From the NCBI RefSeq assembly GCF_037975245.1, contig NC_092562.1, positions 28,101,554-28,165,553 of the forward strand: a DNA stretch of 64,000 bases. The letters run 5' to 3'. Below the pieces are notes generated by a model that worked only from the letters and a program-made list of their open reading frames with translations, made no database searches and was not told the DNA's origin. Source of the DNA: Apostichopus japonicus. Taxonomy: Eukaryota; Echinodermata; Holothuroidea; Aspidochirotida; Stichopodidae. The translations under genes were made by a program, and so were the position numbers. How positions within the stretch are numbered: position 1 is the first letter of the stretch; every line of letters starts with the position of its first letter. Below are positions 36,545 to 50,000 of the stretch, piece by piece.

Positions 36545-37230
36545 CTGACTGCATGCCTTGACCCAATCCAGGGCCATCAGCTGCGCTGGCTACTGACTGC
36601 ATGCCTTGACCCAATCCAGGCCATCAGCTGCGCTGGCTACTGACTGCATGCCTTGACCCAATCCAGGCCATCAGCTGCGCTGGCTACTGACTGCATGCCT
36701 TGACCCAATCCAGGCCATCAGCTGCACTGGCTACTGACTGCATGCCTTGACCCAATCCAGGCCATCAGCTGCGCTGGCTACTGACTGCATGCCTTGACCC
36801 AATCCAGGCCATCAGCTGCGCTGGCTACTGACTGCATGCCTTGACCCAATCCAGGCCATCAGCTGCACTGGCTACTGACTGCATGCCTTGACCCAATCCA
36901 GGCCATCAGCTGCACTGGCTACTGACTGCATGCCTTGACCCAATCCTGGCCATCAGCTGCGCTGGCTACTGACTGCATGCCTTGACCCAATCCAGGCCAT
37001 CAGCTGCGCTGGCTACTGACTGCATGCCTTGACCCAATCCTGGCCATCAGCTGCGCTGGCTACTGACTGCATGCCTTGACCCAATCCAGGCCATCAGCTG
37101 CGCTGGCTACTGACTGCATGCCTTGACCCAATCCAGGCCATCAGCTGCGCTGGCTACTGACTGCATGCCTTGACCCAATCCAGGCCATCAGCTGCGCTGG
37201 CTACTGACTGCATGCCTTGACCCAATCCAC
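36545..37230. repeat. 47-bp minisatellite, about 15 copies
   Basis: Unit ctgactgcatgccttgaccc, aatccaggccatcagctgcg, ctggcta; very homogeneous (a few a/t and g/a variants). It lies about 450 bp beyond the stop of gene 2 and contains CAGCTG in each unit. Confidence 0.96.
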
Positions 37231-37687
37231 GCTCAGAAGTTTACCAGAAGGCCTGCTATAAAATGACTACATTCCACCCCTGCATATACCTTGAATTAGC
37301 TGATCATGCAGCTGTAGGCCACAGGTGTACCACAAGCCTACTAGCTGTCTTATGACCTGACCTGACCTGGTCTAAAGGTCAGATGTGTATAAAACAGTAG
37401 CCTGCTGTGCACAGTCAATGTAAAATCTGCATTTCTGCAATACCACTTTACACAATCGTTACTATAGTATTACACTAGTCTTGTATATATACTTGAGCTA
37501 TGAGCATTGTCATTATTACTAATATTTTAAGTCGGCTGCCACTGCTGCATTTTGGCAAAGTGTGTCTTCTGGTAAACCTCTTTACCATGGACCCTGGACA
37601 GAGACATGTCAAGAGGTGGCATCTTCCATCCTCCTTACATCTTTGGTATTCTTCTTATTCCTGCCTCTTGTCGTACTACTACTGCTT

Positions 37688-38021
37688 CTACTGCTTCGTG
37701 TCATCTCTACCGCTGTTGTTATTGCCCGTGGAGATGACGGCTCCTCTGCTATCCGGGGCCGGAGCGGCCTGCTTGCTCTGATTCTGGTGCTTCACGTAGC
37801 TCTCGTGAAACGGAGATATCCAGTCATCCTTGCCTATGTGGTTCTCCCACGAAGGATAATGGAACGTGATGTTGTAATAGGAAGCCCAGTTGGCGAACGA
37901 CAACTTCTCGGTCAGGAACTTGTGACCCGTCGTGATCTTGTTCTCGCTGACTTTGAAGTAGTCGCAGGCCCTCCTCAACTTGTCAAAGTAGTGATAGTAA
38001 GTACCGTCTTTCGGATGCTCC
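37688..38021 (-). CDS. ST6GALNAC-like: Gene 2, terminal exon with motifs III and VS
   Basis: Minus-strand acceptor ttttttgcctgcag; stop TAG at 37690-37688. It encodes EHPKDGTYYHYFD (motif III), a conserved Cys in RRACDYF, GHKFLTEK (motif VS), WASYYNITFHYPSW, then a hydrophilic tail rich in Gln, Asn, Ser and Asp. The tail shares a PF...Y pattern with gene 1 just after the P-x-W step and then diverges; gene 1's tail is basic and this one is not. The plus-strand open frames at 37500-38101 are shadows. Confidence 0.92.
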
Positions 38022-41000
38022 CTGCAGGCAAAAAAGACAAAAAATCAACAAGTTTCAGACAAAGAATTAATGGGAAAACTATAGGCTGTGTCCCAGTCTA
38101 GTAACCAAGGTTCTAAGATGTGTAAAAAGATTGACGGCTACATCATCGTAATTGTAATGAAAGACTTATACCACACACAGGGCTTGCAATAGATGCTAGC
38201 TTCATCCAGGGTGTCAGATGTGCTGCTTGTGCCCCAGCACCATCACCACCCCAGCACCATCACCACCCCAGCACCACCAATTGGATTACTGAGCCAACCA
38301 CTGATTTAAAGACCAGTCTGCCCCGAAATGAACTACCAATACAAACAGATAAAGTTCACCCGAAAGAGCGGGCAAAGGTTTGTTTCATATACCATAGTAT
38401 GACTAAGGGAATCGCTATACCAGGATATGCTGCCATGCACACCCCATATATATGCAAATATTTGCAATCTGATGTTGCCCTTCCTCGCTGTCTATATGTA
38501 TACCTGTAGCGGTAAAGCACCAATAAACTGAAACTGGGGTGGGGGTTGGGCTGGGGTGGGGGAAATTGTTAAGAAATTATATGAACTGCAAATAGTAGTC
38601 AACAGTTCATCAGGAGTGTACATTCTGAGTTTAACTAACTCACGCACGGTCACGCTATCAAAGGGTGAAACGTATAGATTCATACTGCAAAGTCAGACTA
38701 TATGGCAATACAAAGAGTTCACCAACCTAATCAGTTTGTAAGTGCAGCGATCCAAAGACTAAAAGATACTAAAAGGTTTAATCACCCTGGCCTATTCTAG
38801 GTCGGTCATATATTCCCACCAAAAAATTGTCACCTGTAAAAGGACACCGCGAGACCATTCACTAAAGACCCATGTGGACCTTTGATATTCAACAGTTTGA
38901 ACAACAAACAAAGAAAGTCGGCATTAACTCAAACATGGCTTTGTTTGTCTTGGGGAGTTTCCCTACGTCATTGTTTTCTGAGTATTAAGAGGCGTTTTCT
39001 TTAGATTACCCTGATATATTGACTAGCATTTAACTAAACCTACACGGAAGACATAAATTACTCCCACATTGCCACTGAATGGATCGGGTCAACTGTCTGT
39101 GTTTACAATCTTTCATTCCACAAGCCAGATCTGAACTATTACTACTGTGTACAAATTAAACTCCATAAAGCAACTAACCTTACAAACCCACCACAATTAA
39201 CAAAGTCATGCTTTATAATGGTAAGTTAACGAACCATTGTTTCTACACTACATAGATTAAGCAGTTATTTGATAATGGCCATCTACACTGTATGCAAACA
39301 AGACTAGGTTGAGTTGTATCCGTCACAGCACTTTCAAGATTCATACATATTTTAGTATTGGAAATTAACATGGTTTCCATGGGAACTATACATATTACGG
39401 TGGCAGACAGCTTGGCCCTATATACATGAAACAGAAAAATATGCTACACTGTCAGTTGATAACCCTATCTCAATATCTTACTCCTACTGTACATGTAAAC
39501 TCTAATATGGTTGTTTGAATGTAAAATAAATTTCTAACAAATAACCCTTCTTTACACAAGGGAGTGGTGGATCATTGTGGTGGGTCTGAGGTGTCTTCAG
39601 GTGGATGTCCCCCCCCCCCAAAAAAAAGCTTTACTTGCCTAGATTATAATTGTCGTCTTTGATGTATCCATGACAAGCAACACATTTGCCATGTTTGCTT
39701 TATAGTAGGCGATTCTCTTTTCATTTAGAATTCCTTCTAAACATGCAACTTGTCTTTAAGTATATTAATCTTTGATGATTCATTAATCATTCATGTACTG
39801 TACATACAGTACATGTATGAAGAAAAAAATAGACATTTGTTTTGCTTGCCCCAATTGACATTATGATGTCACAATTTCTGCTGTTGCTAGATACATTTCA
39901 TAAACATATCATCTACTTAAAAAATTTGCAACTCCACATCAAACAATGCAAAAAAAAAATTTCCAGCAATTGCGGGTAAACCACAACTTCAGTCACTGAA
40001 ATATTCCTTTAAAAATACCATTTCTCAATTTTAATTAAGCAATTCTTTGCCAGCATTTTGATTCCTTGGCAACTTACCAATAACCAATGACAATTGTCTG
40101 ATTATGCAATAAAGCTAACAACTGTCATTGACAAGGAATACTTTTCCCCATTCAGTGGGTATTAGGGATATCTTTAGGATAATTGCTACTGCAATGAGTT
40201 CTGTACTGTATATATCAAGAACACAAGAACCTTGGTAACCTTTTACACCAAGGTGAACATGAAAATGTTTAGTTTTGCTTGATACTTTGTGTTCTGAAAG
40301 ACTTTAAAAAGCCGGGTTTTTTTTCAACAGCTTCGGGCAAGATCATTGGGAGCGAGAGAAAGAGCATGACATTATAGAGGTAGGAGGCATTCACACACAT
40401 ATATTGGCAGGATCATTGCGAGTGAGAGATAGAGTGTGACATTCTGTAGGTTGGGAGACATTCATACACTTATTCGAAAGATCATGGAGTGTAAGAGAAA
40501 GAGACATTGTGGACGTGGGGAAACATTCACACACACTTATTGACAGGATCGCGGTGCATGAGAGAAAGAGCATGGCCTTGTGGAGGTAGGGAGACATTCA
40601 CACACTTATTGACAGTATCATGGAGAGTGAGAGAAAGAGACATTGTGGACGTGGGGAGACATTCACACACTTACTGATAGGATGATGGAGACCGAGAGAA
40701 AGAGACATTGCAGCGGTTGGGAGACATTCACACACTTATTGATAGGATCATGGAGTATGAGAGAAAGAGACATTGTGGACGTGGGGAGACATTCACACAC
40801 TTACTGATAGGATGATGGAGACCGAGAGAAAGAGACATTGCAGCGGTTGGGAGACATTCACACACTTATTGATAGGATCATGGAGTATGAGAGAAAGAGA
40901 TATTGTGAACGTGGGGATATGGTCACACACTTATTTAGTAGGATCATGGGAACTCAAGAGGTGCTAGTCAAGCTGAGATATCATCAGCAGGGTCATGACT

Positions 41001-44000
41001 AGGGCTGTAACGGTTAAACGGTTAACCGGTTAACCGACCGAACGGCCGGATAAACGTCCGCCGTACATCGTATAAGTTTAACCGTTTTTGTAATGCCAAT
41101 TACGCAGTCGCAACGGCGCTCTTCACATCACTTTATTCCCGAAATAGACCGCAACATTTGTTTGCCGAAAATCACGTAACAATTGCAAACTTTATCACGC
41201 ATCCATACAAAAGATTTTTAAGATTGGCGGTACGATTGAAGGGATTACCAAGCGGTATGCGACCCGTGAAGCGCCTATTGTTACCCCGTTCGACAACGTG
41301 GTGAGTCTGCATCTAATTCTTTCAAATTTACATTGTATTTAAGCAGTAAACGTTTTCTTTATTATGATGTAATTTCAGTGCAGTGTTCCCTCTAAGGTCC
41401 GGGATTCCATTCAACAGACTCAGTAATCCCACAAAGAAAACATTTGTCTGCTGGAAATCCCCGCATCGTTTCCTTGCATTCGCGATAAGTTTATACTCAA
41501 TGCACAACGTATACACTTGACTGTAAAAAAAACTCTGAAATTCAGTAGAGAAATAACCAATTGTGTACGAAAAGTAAGTTGGTACACCTTTCATATTTTA
41601 CGAAAGATCGAGCAAAAAACTTTCGAAAAATTCACGCGAAACTGGCATATCGTGCTAAATGCAACTAATGTCATGTAAACAAGGCTCTAGTACACCCAAT
41701 TATGAATAAAACGTAAGAACACATCTGGTGTTAAGCGGCGCAAAAGTATTTTCTAGAATTTCCAAAATTACGGAGAAAATAATATCCTACCATAGTTTAG
41801 TGTATAGCAAATAGCCTAACCACCTCGTCGGTTACGGATCTCACATAACTACAAAAGCACAACTAAATAACTAATTGTATATTGCGAAGTTTACGTTTTC
41901 TACAAGAACATGGAAACAATATTAAGCATTTAGTTAATCATGCCAAGTGGCCTTAAACATGTGATTACAAGGTTTACTTTCATGTGGAATAGATTGTCTT
42001 GTTCATGCGGAGGAGTCAGTTGCCTGTTTTACTTACCTAGCTGTTACGGGGATCATATTTTACCTACTTTTCTTAAACGTCTAAGATAATAATTCTCATA
42101 ACTTAACCGAACCTTTACTGACTGACCTTATTAATTCTAGACCATGAAACGTTCCTTGGCAACATGCCAAAAAATTGTTAACAACAGGTGTTAGACAGGG
42201 GATGAGCTCACAGTTGTTTGGCAAGGTACCTTGGAAAATGTAGCCTACCGTAGTTGTAGTATAGTGCAAGCTATTGTTAGGCAGTCTAGGAATGGGGCTT
42301 TGCCGAACGTTGTTTCATAAAATCGCATGTTTTTTTAAGTTAAACTTTTTAATGATTGTAAGACAGATAGATCTCTTTTCATTTTATAACAAAATATGGC
42401 TACTCTAACTTGTCATTTCAAAATTTTCATCAGTTTCGTGACAATTTAAATTAAAAAAGTTGTCAGTATTTTGCATCCACAGCTGCGAATATTTTATCGC
42501 CAGACGCGTCAAATTTTCCGGGGCGTTAACCCCTGGGGTTCCACCACATGACCCCACCGGGGGACTACCCCACGCCATTATGCTACGCGTGCTAATTGTG
42601 TTTGCTGCGCGAACTCCGGCGGGAAATCGACAGGGTGTTCGCGGGAAATTTTACAATGTTTTCCACGCTTCCCCCCTACCCTCTGCCTACCCCGCCACAA
42701 TGCACAAATTCAATATATCTGTGACCCATTGTTGTACTTGTAATTGCGTAGGCCTAGCCCTACTACCGTACACTTCTGTAGTAATCGCTTCCAAACAACC
42801 GACTTTCCTAACCTTGGCCTAGCGGGTGAAAGCCTTGTAGTCTAACACTCCATATGATCGCGAACTTCAATTCACAATGCCAATATTAAGTAGGCCTAGT
42901 AATATTAGGCTTATAACTGCCATACAATGCCTGCGCTATTACAGTAGGGGCTACGCAATTAACGAAGAAATATTTGCTTCAAATATCTCTGTAACAGTTA
43001 CCGATGAACTGAAAGAGAAACAAAAATCTGTTTAAAACTTCATGAAAACGGGCGATTCGTCTTTTTCAATGCAACGATCGTCAAAACTAAGCAAATACAA
43101 CCAAATTCTTGACATACGCGTTACGAAAAAACGATACTTGCAGCGCTATTTTGAGAATGTACTTCCGCATCAAAAGTGGTGGCGCTCTTTCGGAACTATA
43201 ATCTGAGCTATATAACTCTGATTTTCGGCTCTTATTTTGAGGCAACAACACGGGTTACGTTTAAACGTTAACCGTTCGGTTAATAGAAACGGTTAACCGG
43301 TTAGTGAATTAACCGGAATGACACAGCCCTAGTCATGACAGGAGGGGTAAGAAGACCAATCAAACAGTATTGGCAGGATCATGGGCAGGATCATGGGTAC
43401 AGAGATACCATTGAAGAAACAGTTATTGGCAGGTTTAATAGGATGAGGAACTGGAGGAGGGACTGGCATATTGAGACCATTTAATCAATTGTTGAGAGGA
43501 TGACAGGGACAGAGTGACCCTTCAAATAGAGTAATTTGGCAAATTGAAACAGGAATGGGAAGAAGGGGTGGGATGGGATTTGGTAAGAACACTATTGAAG
43601 CAATACTGGCAGGACCACTATGACAGTGAAACCATTATATTTATTGACATGTTCATGCATATAGGATGGGATAGGGTAAGAACACTATTGAAGCAATACT
43701 GGCAGGACCACTATGACAGTGAAACCATTATAATAGTTATTGACATGTTCATGCATATAGGATGGGATAGGTAAGAACACTATTGAAGCAATACTGGCAG
43801 GACCACTATGACAGTGAAACCATTATATTTATTGACATGTTCATGCATATGGGATGTAACAGGTAAGAACACTATTGAAGCAATACTGGCAGGACCACTA
43901 TGACAGTGAGATAGTTACTGACATATTTATGCAAACAGGGACGCAACGTGGATCCATTTCTTAGGTAAGGGGCGGCTTGCTGCGAGACTGTTCATGTCGG

Positions 44001-47000
44001 GCATCCGTAAAGCCCACTACAAAGATATTTTCAGAACCCTTTGAAACTTCACAAATGATGAATTGAAACCAAACTCACCAATCATGAAACACTTATAGAG
44101 ATAAACTTCCAATTCAAATCTTACAGATCCGGTTTCCCAACGTTGATAAGGTTCCTTGTTTTCCTTCATATTTAACAATCGTTCATAATCAATTTTCAAC
44201 AAGTTTGCAGATCTCAGTTGGTACACATACAGTACTGTATATATTTTTTATTTAATATGTTATATTTGTTTTATGTGACTGTTAATTGCTGAACAAGCTG
44301 GAATAATTGATAAATACTCGAGCGTTTATTTACTTTGCTGTCACACGTACAACCAAGTTATGTTGAACATAGGTTGACTGTTGACACCACCTGCCACCCA
44401 CATCCAGGTGAAGAGTTTGATTAATTAGTTAGATAATCGGTGTCATGAATCACTCAGAAGAGCATTGAATAATGGATTTAGAAATGTTACTGTATAAGTT
44501 AATCTCATAAATGGACAATAACACGCTCTGAAGAAGAGGATTCCAGGAGTTGATAATCAAGTGATATGGAAGAATGAATTACACGTAACCTGAATGGCAC
44601 ATGTTGAATAAATTGAGACCGATCTTACTACATTAAAGCTGTATACATGTAGAAGAGTTGGAAAATCAAGAACAGTGAAAAAACTTCCAGCCTCCACCGG
44701 GATCAAATCCAGGCCTCCCACTTTATATGCGGACACCCTAACCACTAGCCTATGGACGCTGATTGTATGTCCAGAGGTTCGAAACCAGTTAGAAAGGTCG
44801 TAATTCCACTGTAGGGGTTTGTCACCTGTATCGAACAATACTATATATCGATTCGAATCCAGAGATGTTTGGCAAAATGTAACATCTTTTAGCAGAGAGC
44901 TAACCGAAGATATATGTTTGGGCTGACTAAAGTGATGCTGGCAATCTGTACACGACAACTGATCATGTAAGATCTTGGTGAAACTTGTTTAAATTAATAT
45001 CCCTGAACTATGTCCTTTTGCTTAAATGTATTACAGGTGCCCAATACTAAAACGGCCAGGTTCTGTAATTCTTTCTTACCTGAGGCAATACATTTGTAAC
45101 TCGCGTGCAAAGCGATATGGCCACAGTGTGTGATCTGTCACTTGCAGCCCTCTGTGCTGCCTCTGTTACTGTTCTGGTTATGCTTATTTAGTTTTATTCT
45201 CGTAGTTGTTCTCTTATAGTTTGTTTATTGTATGAGTGTGTTTGTATTCACTACTGTTTTATGTTTACTGTCGACGGGAAATAATTTCCGTTTTCTGTTT
45301 TCTGAAATGGACAATAAAGTTTCTATCTATCTATCTATGTCAAATTTAAGTTTCTTGCTTCCCTGTCATTGTTTTACAAACATTTTCCTTCAACTATCAT
45401 TGATACAAGAATCATCACATAATGCACCTTTTACTTCTGTAACTCACTTCAATGGTCTGTATATCCATATATGCTCCTCCTCTAACTACAGTCTATATGT
45501 ATATCCCTCTACATCATGTAATGGCATATCCCTTTTCTTACATGAATTCACCTTCATGTGAATTTTTCAACTATAGCATGATGTGGCTATCCTTCCTTCT
45601 ATATATATCCCTATAATATTTGCAGCTATAATTCCTACAGGTACTACTTCCCATACAACAGGTATAGAGGGGCATATCCTTGGAAATATTTAATGGTTAT
45701 ATCCCATGAAGTATTATACAAATTATGAATGGTTATGAGTGCAATAGTTCAACTCGGCTGCACCTCGTTGAATGGAACAAATTACATCTTTCAACGAATG
45801 AAATATAATTCCTACAGGTACTACTTCCCATACGACAGGTACAGAGGGGCATATCCTTGGAAATATTTAATGGTTATATCCCATGAAGTATTATACAAAT
45901 TATGAATGGTTATGAGTGCAATAGTTCAACTCGGCTGCGCCTCGTTGAATGGAACAAATTACATCTTTCAACGAATGAAATATTTGCAGCTATAATTCCT
46001 ACAGGTACTACTTCCCATACGACAGGTACAGAGGGGCATATCCTTGGAAATATTTAATGGTTATATCCCATGAAGTATTATACAAATTATGAATGGTTAT
46101 GAGTGCAATGGTTCAACTCGGCTGCGCCTCGTTGAATGGAACAAGTTACATCTTTCAACGAATGAAATATTTGCACTATTGCACGAATGGAAACCATTCA
46201 TTATTTGTTTTATACAACATATTATATTAAGATGGGTAAAATGCACTCATGCAACAGATTGTTTTGAACAGACAGGTTTCTCTGCTCTCTTACCATTGAA
46301 AAAAGTGCTACCAAAAAAGTATAACCCATGGTTCTATTTCATAGAGTGGAATAGAGCGGATTTTGCATGCAATCAACGAGCAATTGACCAATCAAATGGC
46401 CGGAATATAATTAGGTGTTGTATAATGACTTTATAACCATCCCTTTAGGGATATGTTTCTAATGGTCACACACCTTGTGTATATAGTTAGTTTAATGCCT
46501 GTATGTCTACTTTGCGGAATTAAGATTGCTATACACCTTTCTAGCTATCCCTAAATATATCTAGGTACTGTTTATCCTTATTCATAATCCCTTCTTCTGG
46601 TTTACAACTATACTCACTTGCAGTATTCCTCATAGGTCATTCCATAGACATGAATCTCATCACAGACCTCCAAGGCAAATATCATAGTAGTCCATCCAGT
46701 AGACATCCATAAATGTTTCTTTGGCCTGGAAAGGAAGAAAGATAAATAAAATATGAAATGAAAAAGACAAAGGGACAATTAAACATGTTCTCATATCCTG
46801 AAGCTATAATTATGACATTTAAAGGGTGTGAAGACTCGCGCACAAAGAAACGTCTCATGCTGGTAATCTGACCAAGTTTCGAATGAGGTGTAAAAAGTGG
46901 TGTTAGACACCCCCATCGATCCCAGAAAATACACACACAGCTTGCTACCATTTGTAATTAGACACTAGTGTACAGTTAATACATAGAGCTACGGTCAACA

Positions 47001-50000
47001 CCCACAACACAGTGTACATATCAGCGATGGACATCTCAGGTCTAGATAAAAGATAACAAGGTATCACGTTTCATTAACTGTCTGCATTTTGTAGCGACAA
47101 GAAAAATACGTCACTTGCAAGCAATGGAAAGTTAACTTTGTTCAGGGGGGTGGCACACGGCTTGGGGCGAGTCTTCAATGCCTTTAAAGGTAAGGCTGGA
47201 CAGAATTGTTTCCAAGACACATCTCAAATAGTGTACATGGTAATATGATCCTGTGTATTTACAGTTGTAATGCGAGATAAAGACAGCTGGTTGTAACTGT
47301 AATTTAATATACTACGGACACCTAGCCAATTTGCCCCAAATTCAGTACGTTTATCGTGCGTGATAATCTCATTCCAAGTCGGTTGAAATATTTCAAAAAG
47401 CATTTGAAGTTTTGATAAATCTGGGGAACTCATTAAATATGTTCAAACTATGATATGGAGTGTTCTTATTTAGCCCTTCATAAGTTAACCCCCTAATTAC
47501 AAGCCCACATTATATCATTTGAATAATGTGATGTTCCTTCAAATAAGACAAAATACGATGTTTCAATTAATCGCCCTTAGGTCACAAACCTGTATTCAGT
47601 GTCCTTGAAACAAAGTTTTTTTATATACAAAGGGATAATATAACAGAAAATAAAGGCAGTCACTCCCTATATTCATCATCAGTGTGCATAATTAGCAAAT
47701 GTTTATTCATAAATAAAACTAGAATGAAGTAAAGACTTGTGAAATGGTCAATCTTTGATGGATTTTGGTGGGAGTTGCAGCTATATTCATGATTTCTAAT
47801 GCCTATTAGAGGGATTAGGACAATGTTGTTCATAGCTGTCCACATATCTTTTAACTTACAGTAGTTACAGTATAACACACACTAGCCAATTAGGCCAGTT
47901 CCTCAGTTGCAACACAAAGCACAATAGAAAAAGTTCCCGTCAACTCTCTCTGTAGAAATGGGTAATTCCCTTTAAACATCTGGGGCTCTCATTATTAATG
48001 TGGTTGGTGTAAATGAAGCCTAAATTGCTCAGACTATTACAGTAGGTCAGTTCGTTAGTTGGAAAAAACAATCCTTGAAAATCTAAATTTCCTGTTCCTT
48101 CTGCATTGGAAAATTGGCACATGTTCACTTTCTGTATGTATAGCCTGTACAAACAGTATATACTGCTGATAACTGTAATGTTCAGTTGCTAAAATCCTGT
48201 GGTAATGCACAGTTTTGTCTCATATCCAGGAAATATAGGGGAAAAAATTGAATTACAGTAATATGAATAAACATCTAAGTGGCAACAAATTTGAAACCAA
48301 ATGGCATATTTTGCACTTCTGCTTCCACAGTACTGTAACCTGCCCCCCACGACATCAGCACTCTGGCTCGATGGTGTCTAGCACTTAAACGAGCAACCTT
48401 TTTTAACATTTTACTGTTACATACAGTACACCCTTAGTGGCCGCAACATTAGTTAATAACTCTGTGGTGAATGATCCTGTTTGTGGGAAAAATGTGGGAG
48501 GCCAGCGATGACGTTGTAGTTTGTTCTAATCTAATCTACATTGCTCAAGAATCGTTTTCGTTTTGCTAAGATTGCGATAACTCGACAAATCAAGTGCTGC
48601 AAAAGTACACTTTCAATGTTAAAGGTTGTTGAATAACATGTAATAAATATACTGTACTTTTGAGATTTTCATTGTCTGCTGGTACTTGACGACATTACAG
48701 GAAATGTTCTATATGGATTGTTTTCTTGTTTGTGTGTGACAGGGTTCGAGAGAGGGGAATGAACCAGGAAGCTTTACTCTTTCTGTTTGCTTCAATGGTT
48801 TAGTATATATACTGTATATCACTACAAGATTGATATTGAAGACTACAGAGGACAACTCTTTAGCAAAGATGGCCCAAATATTTCACAGTCTATTTTACAG
48901 GTGACTGTGGCCATGTGATGAGATCTAAAATTTGATGGAAAATTACAAAATTTGACATTTTTGTTTAATATTTTCTAACCCCTTCATATTGGTATCAGGA
49001 ATCCGTACAGTATACTGTTCAAGCTTGTTGATTGATTGGACAGTACATGAAGAAAGAAACTGAAAGAAGTAAAGCTGGATAACTCCCCAGCCCCCCCCCC
49101 ACCCCCACCCCCCTCAAAGACAAAAAGACAAAACAAAAAAGACATAATGTGATAAAGTGCACTGAACATTGTGCTGTTTTTAACTTGTTGAAACTTGCCA
49201 TTTTACAGACAAAGCAAGGTCAAAATGGTTGAGGAAATTATTATAGTGTAAATGTGAAACCCAATCCCCTCAGTCAGACAGCAAGCAGTCCTTTATATGA
49301 TAATGTTTCACATCATTGTGGTTTTCACTATATAATGTGTTTTGATTATTGTGTGAAAAGGAAGTAGTAGAAGACTACACATTTAACAGCCCACTGATCA
49401 CGATCAAAAGATTTAAATAGTCAGACTATACCTCTGTTGTGACAGCTCACTCACTGACTGTATTACTGCACATAATGAACTTTTTCTTCCCTAAAATACT
49501 TTACCATATGGCCTCCAATTTCCCCATCTACTTCACCCATCAGATCTTTGAGAGGTATTTGATTTATTGTCCGTGGGATTAGGAGAGGGGGGTGGGGATA
49601 CTTGGTGGGATGGTGGGGTGTAGGATGACAGAGAACAAACCACTGGTTTAACAGATAACCACTCCTAATACAGGGTCTTACTAGCAATTAAAGTAACCAT
49701 TCAATTGTACCAGGTTAAATATTATTAGTTGATATCCTATTAATGTGTACAATAAGGCTGCAAGCTTACCAGCATTAGCCAAGCTTTAATGTATGTTTCA
49801 GCCGCACTGTTCATTTAATACTTTATATTGTATTACAACTATACAAGATGGTCACCAATCCCTCCCCCTCCCCTCCCCTCCCCTCATTCCATCCATTTGC
49901 TATTGAATCACATCTTCAAGAGGACCCTCATATTTTTCATGTCAAGTAGGAGAAGTCAGTGTAAGGTCAAAGGTTATTTGTTAAACATAAATAAGAAATA

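Larger units (their letters stand above)
21038..37687. other. Intergenic region between the convergent sialyltransferases
   Basis: 16.6 kb with no supported gene. Left part: probable 3' UTR of gene 1; a weak ATTAAA at 22189 is the only candidate poly(A) signal noted. A purine-rich tract occupies 22861-22985 and a short TAGACAGA/AC microsatellite 24561-24602. The right two thirds are largely satellite and minisatellite DNA, listed separately. Open frames such as 23414-23845 have no recognised domain. Confidence 0.65.
38022..46617 (-). other. Gene 2 intron between S-motif and terminal exons
   Basis: 8596-bp phase-2 intron. Filled by short (38230-38279), 65-bp and 93-bp arrays, a hAT element, a tRNA-like unit, a LINE-like 3' tail and a 177-187-bp triplication. 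No additional exon recognised. Confidence 0.75.

Noticed and set aside
42460-42822. 120-residue open frame inside the hAT element
   Set aside because: No hAT dimerisation or zinc-finger features seen; probably chance.
46089-46436. 115-residue open frame
   Set aside because: Starts inside the triplicated repeat; no domain recognised.
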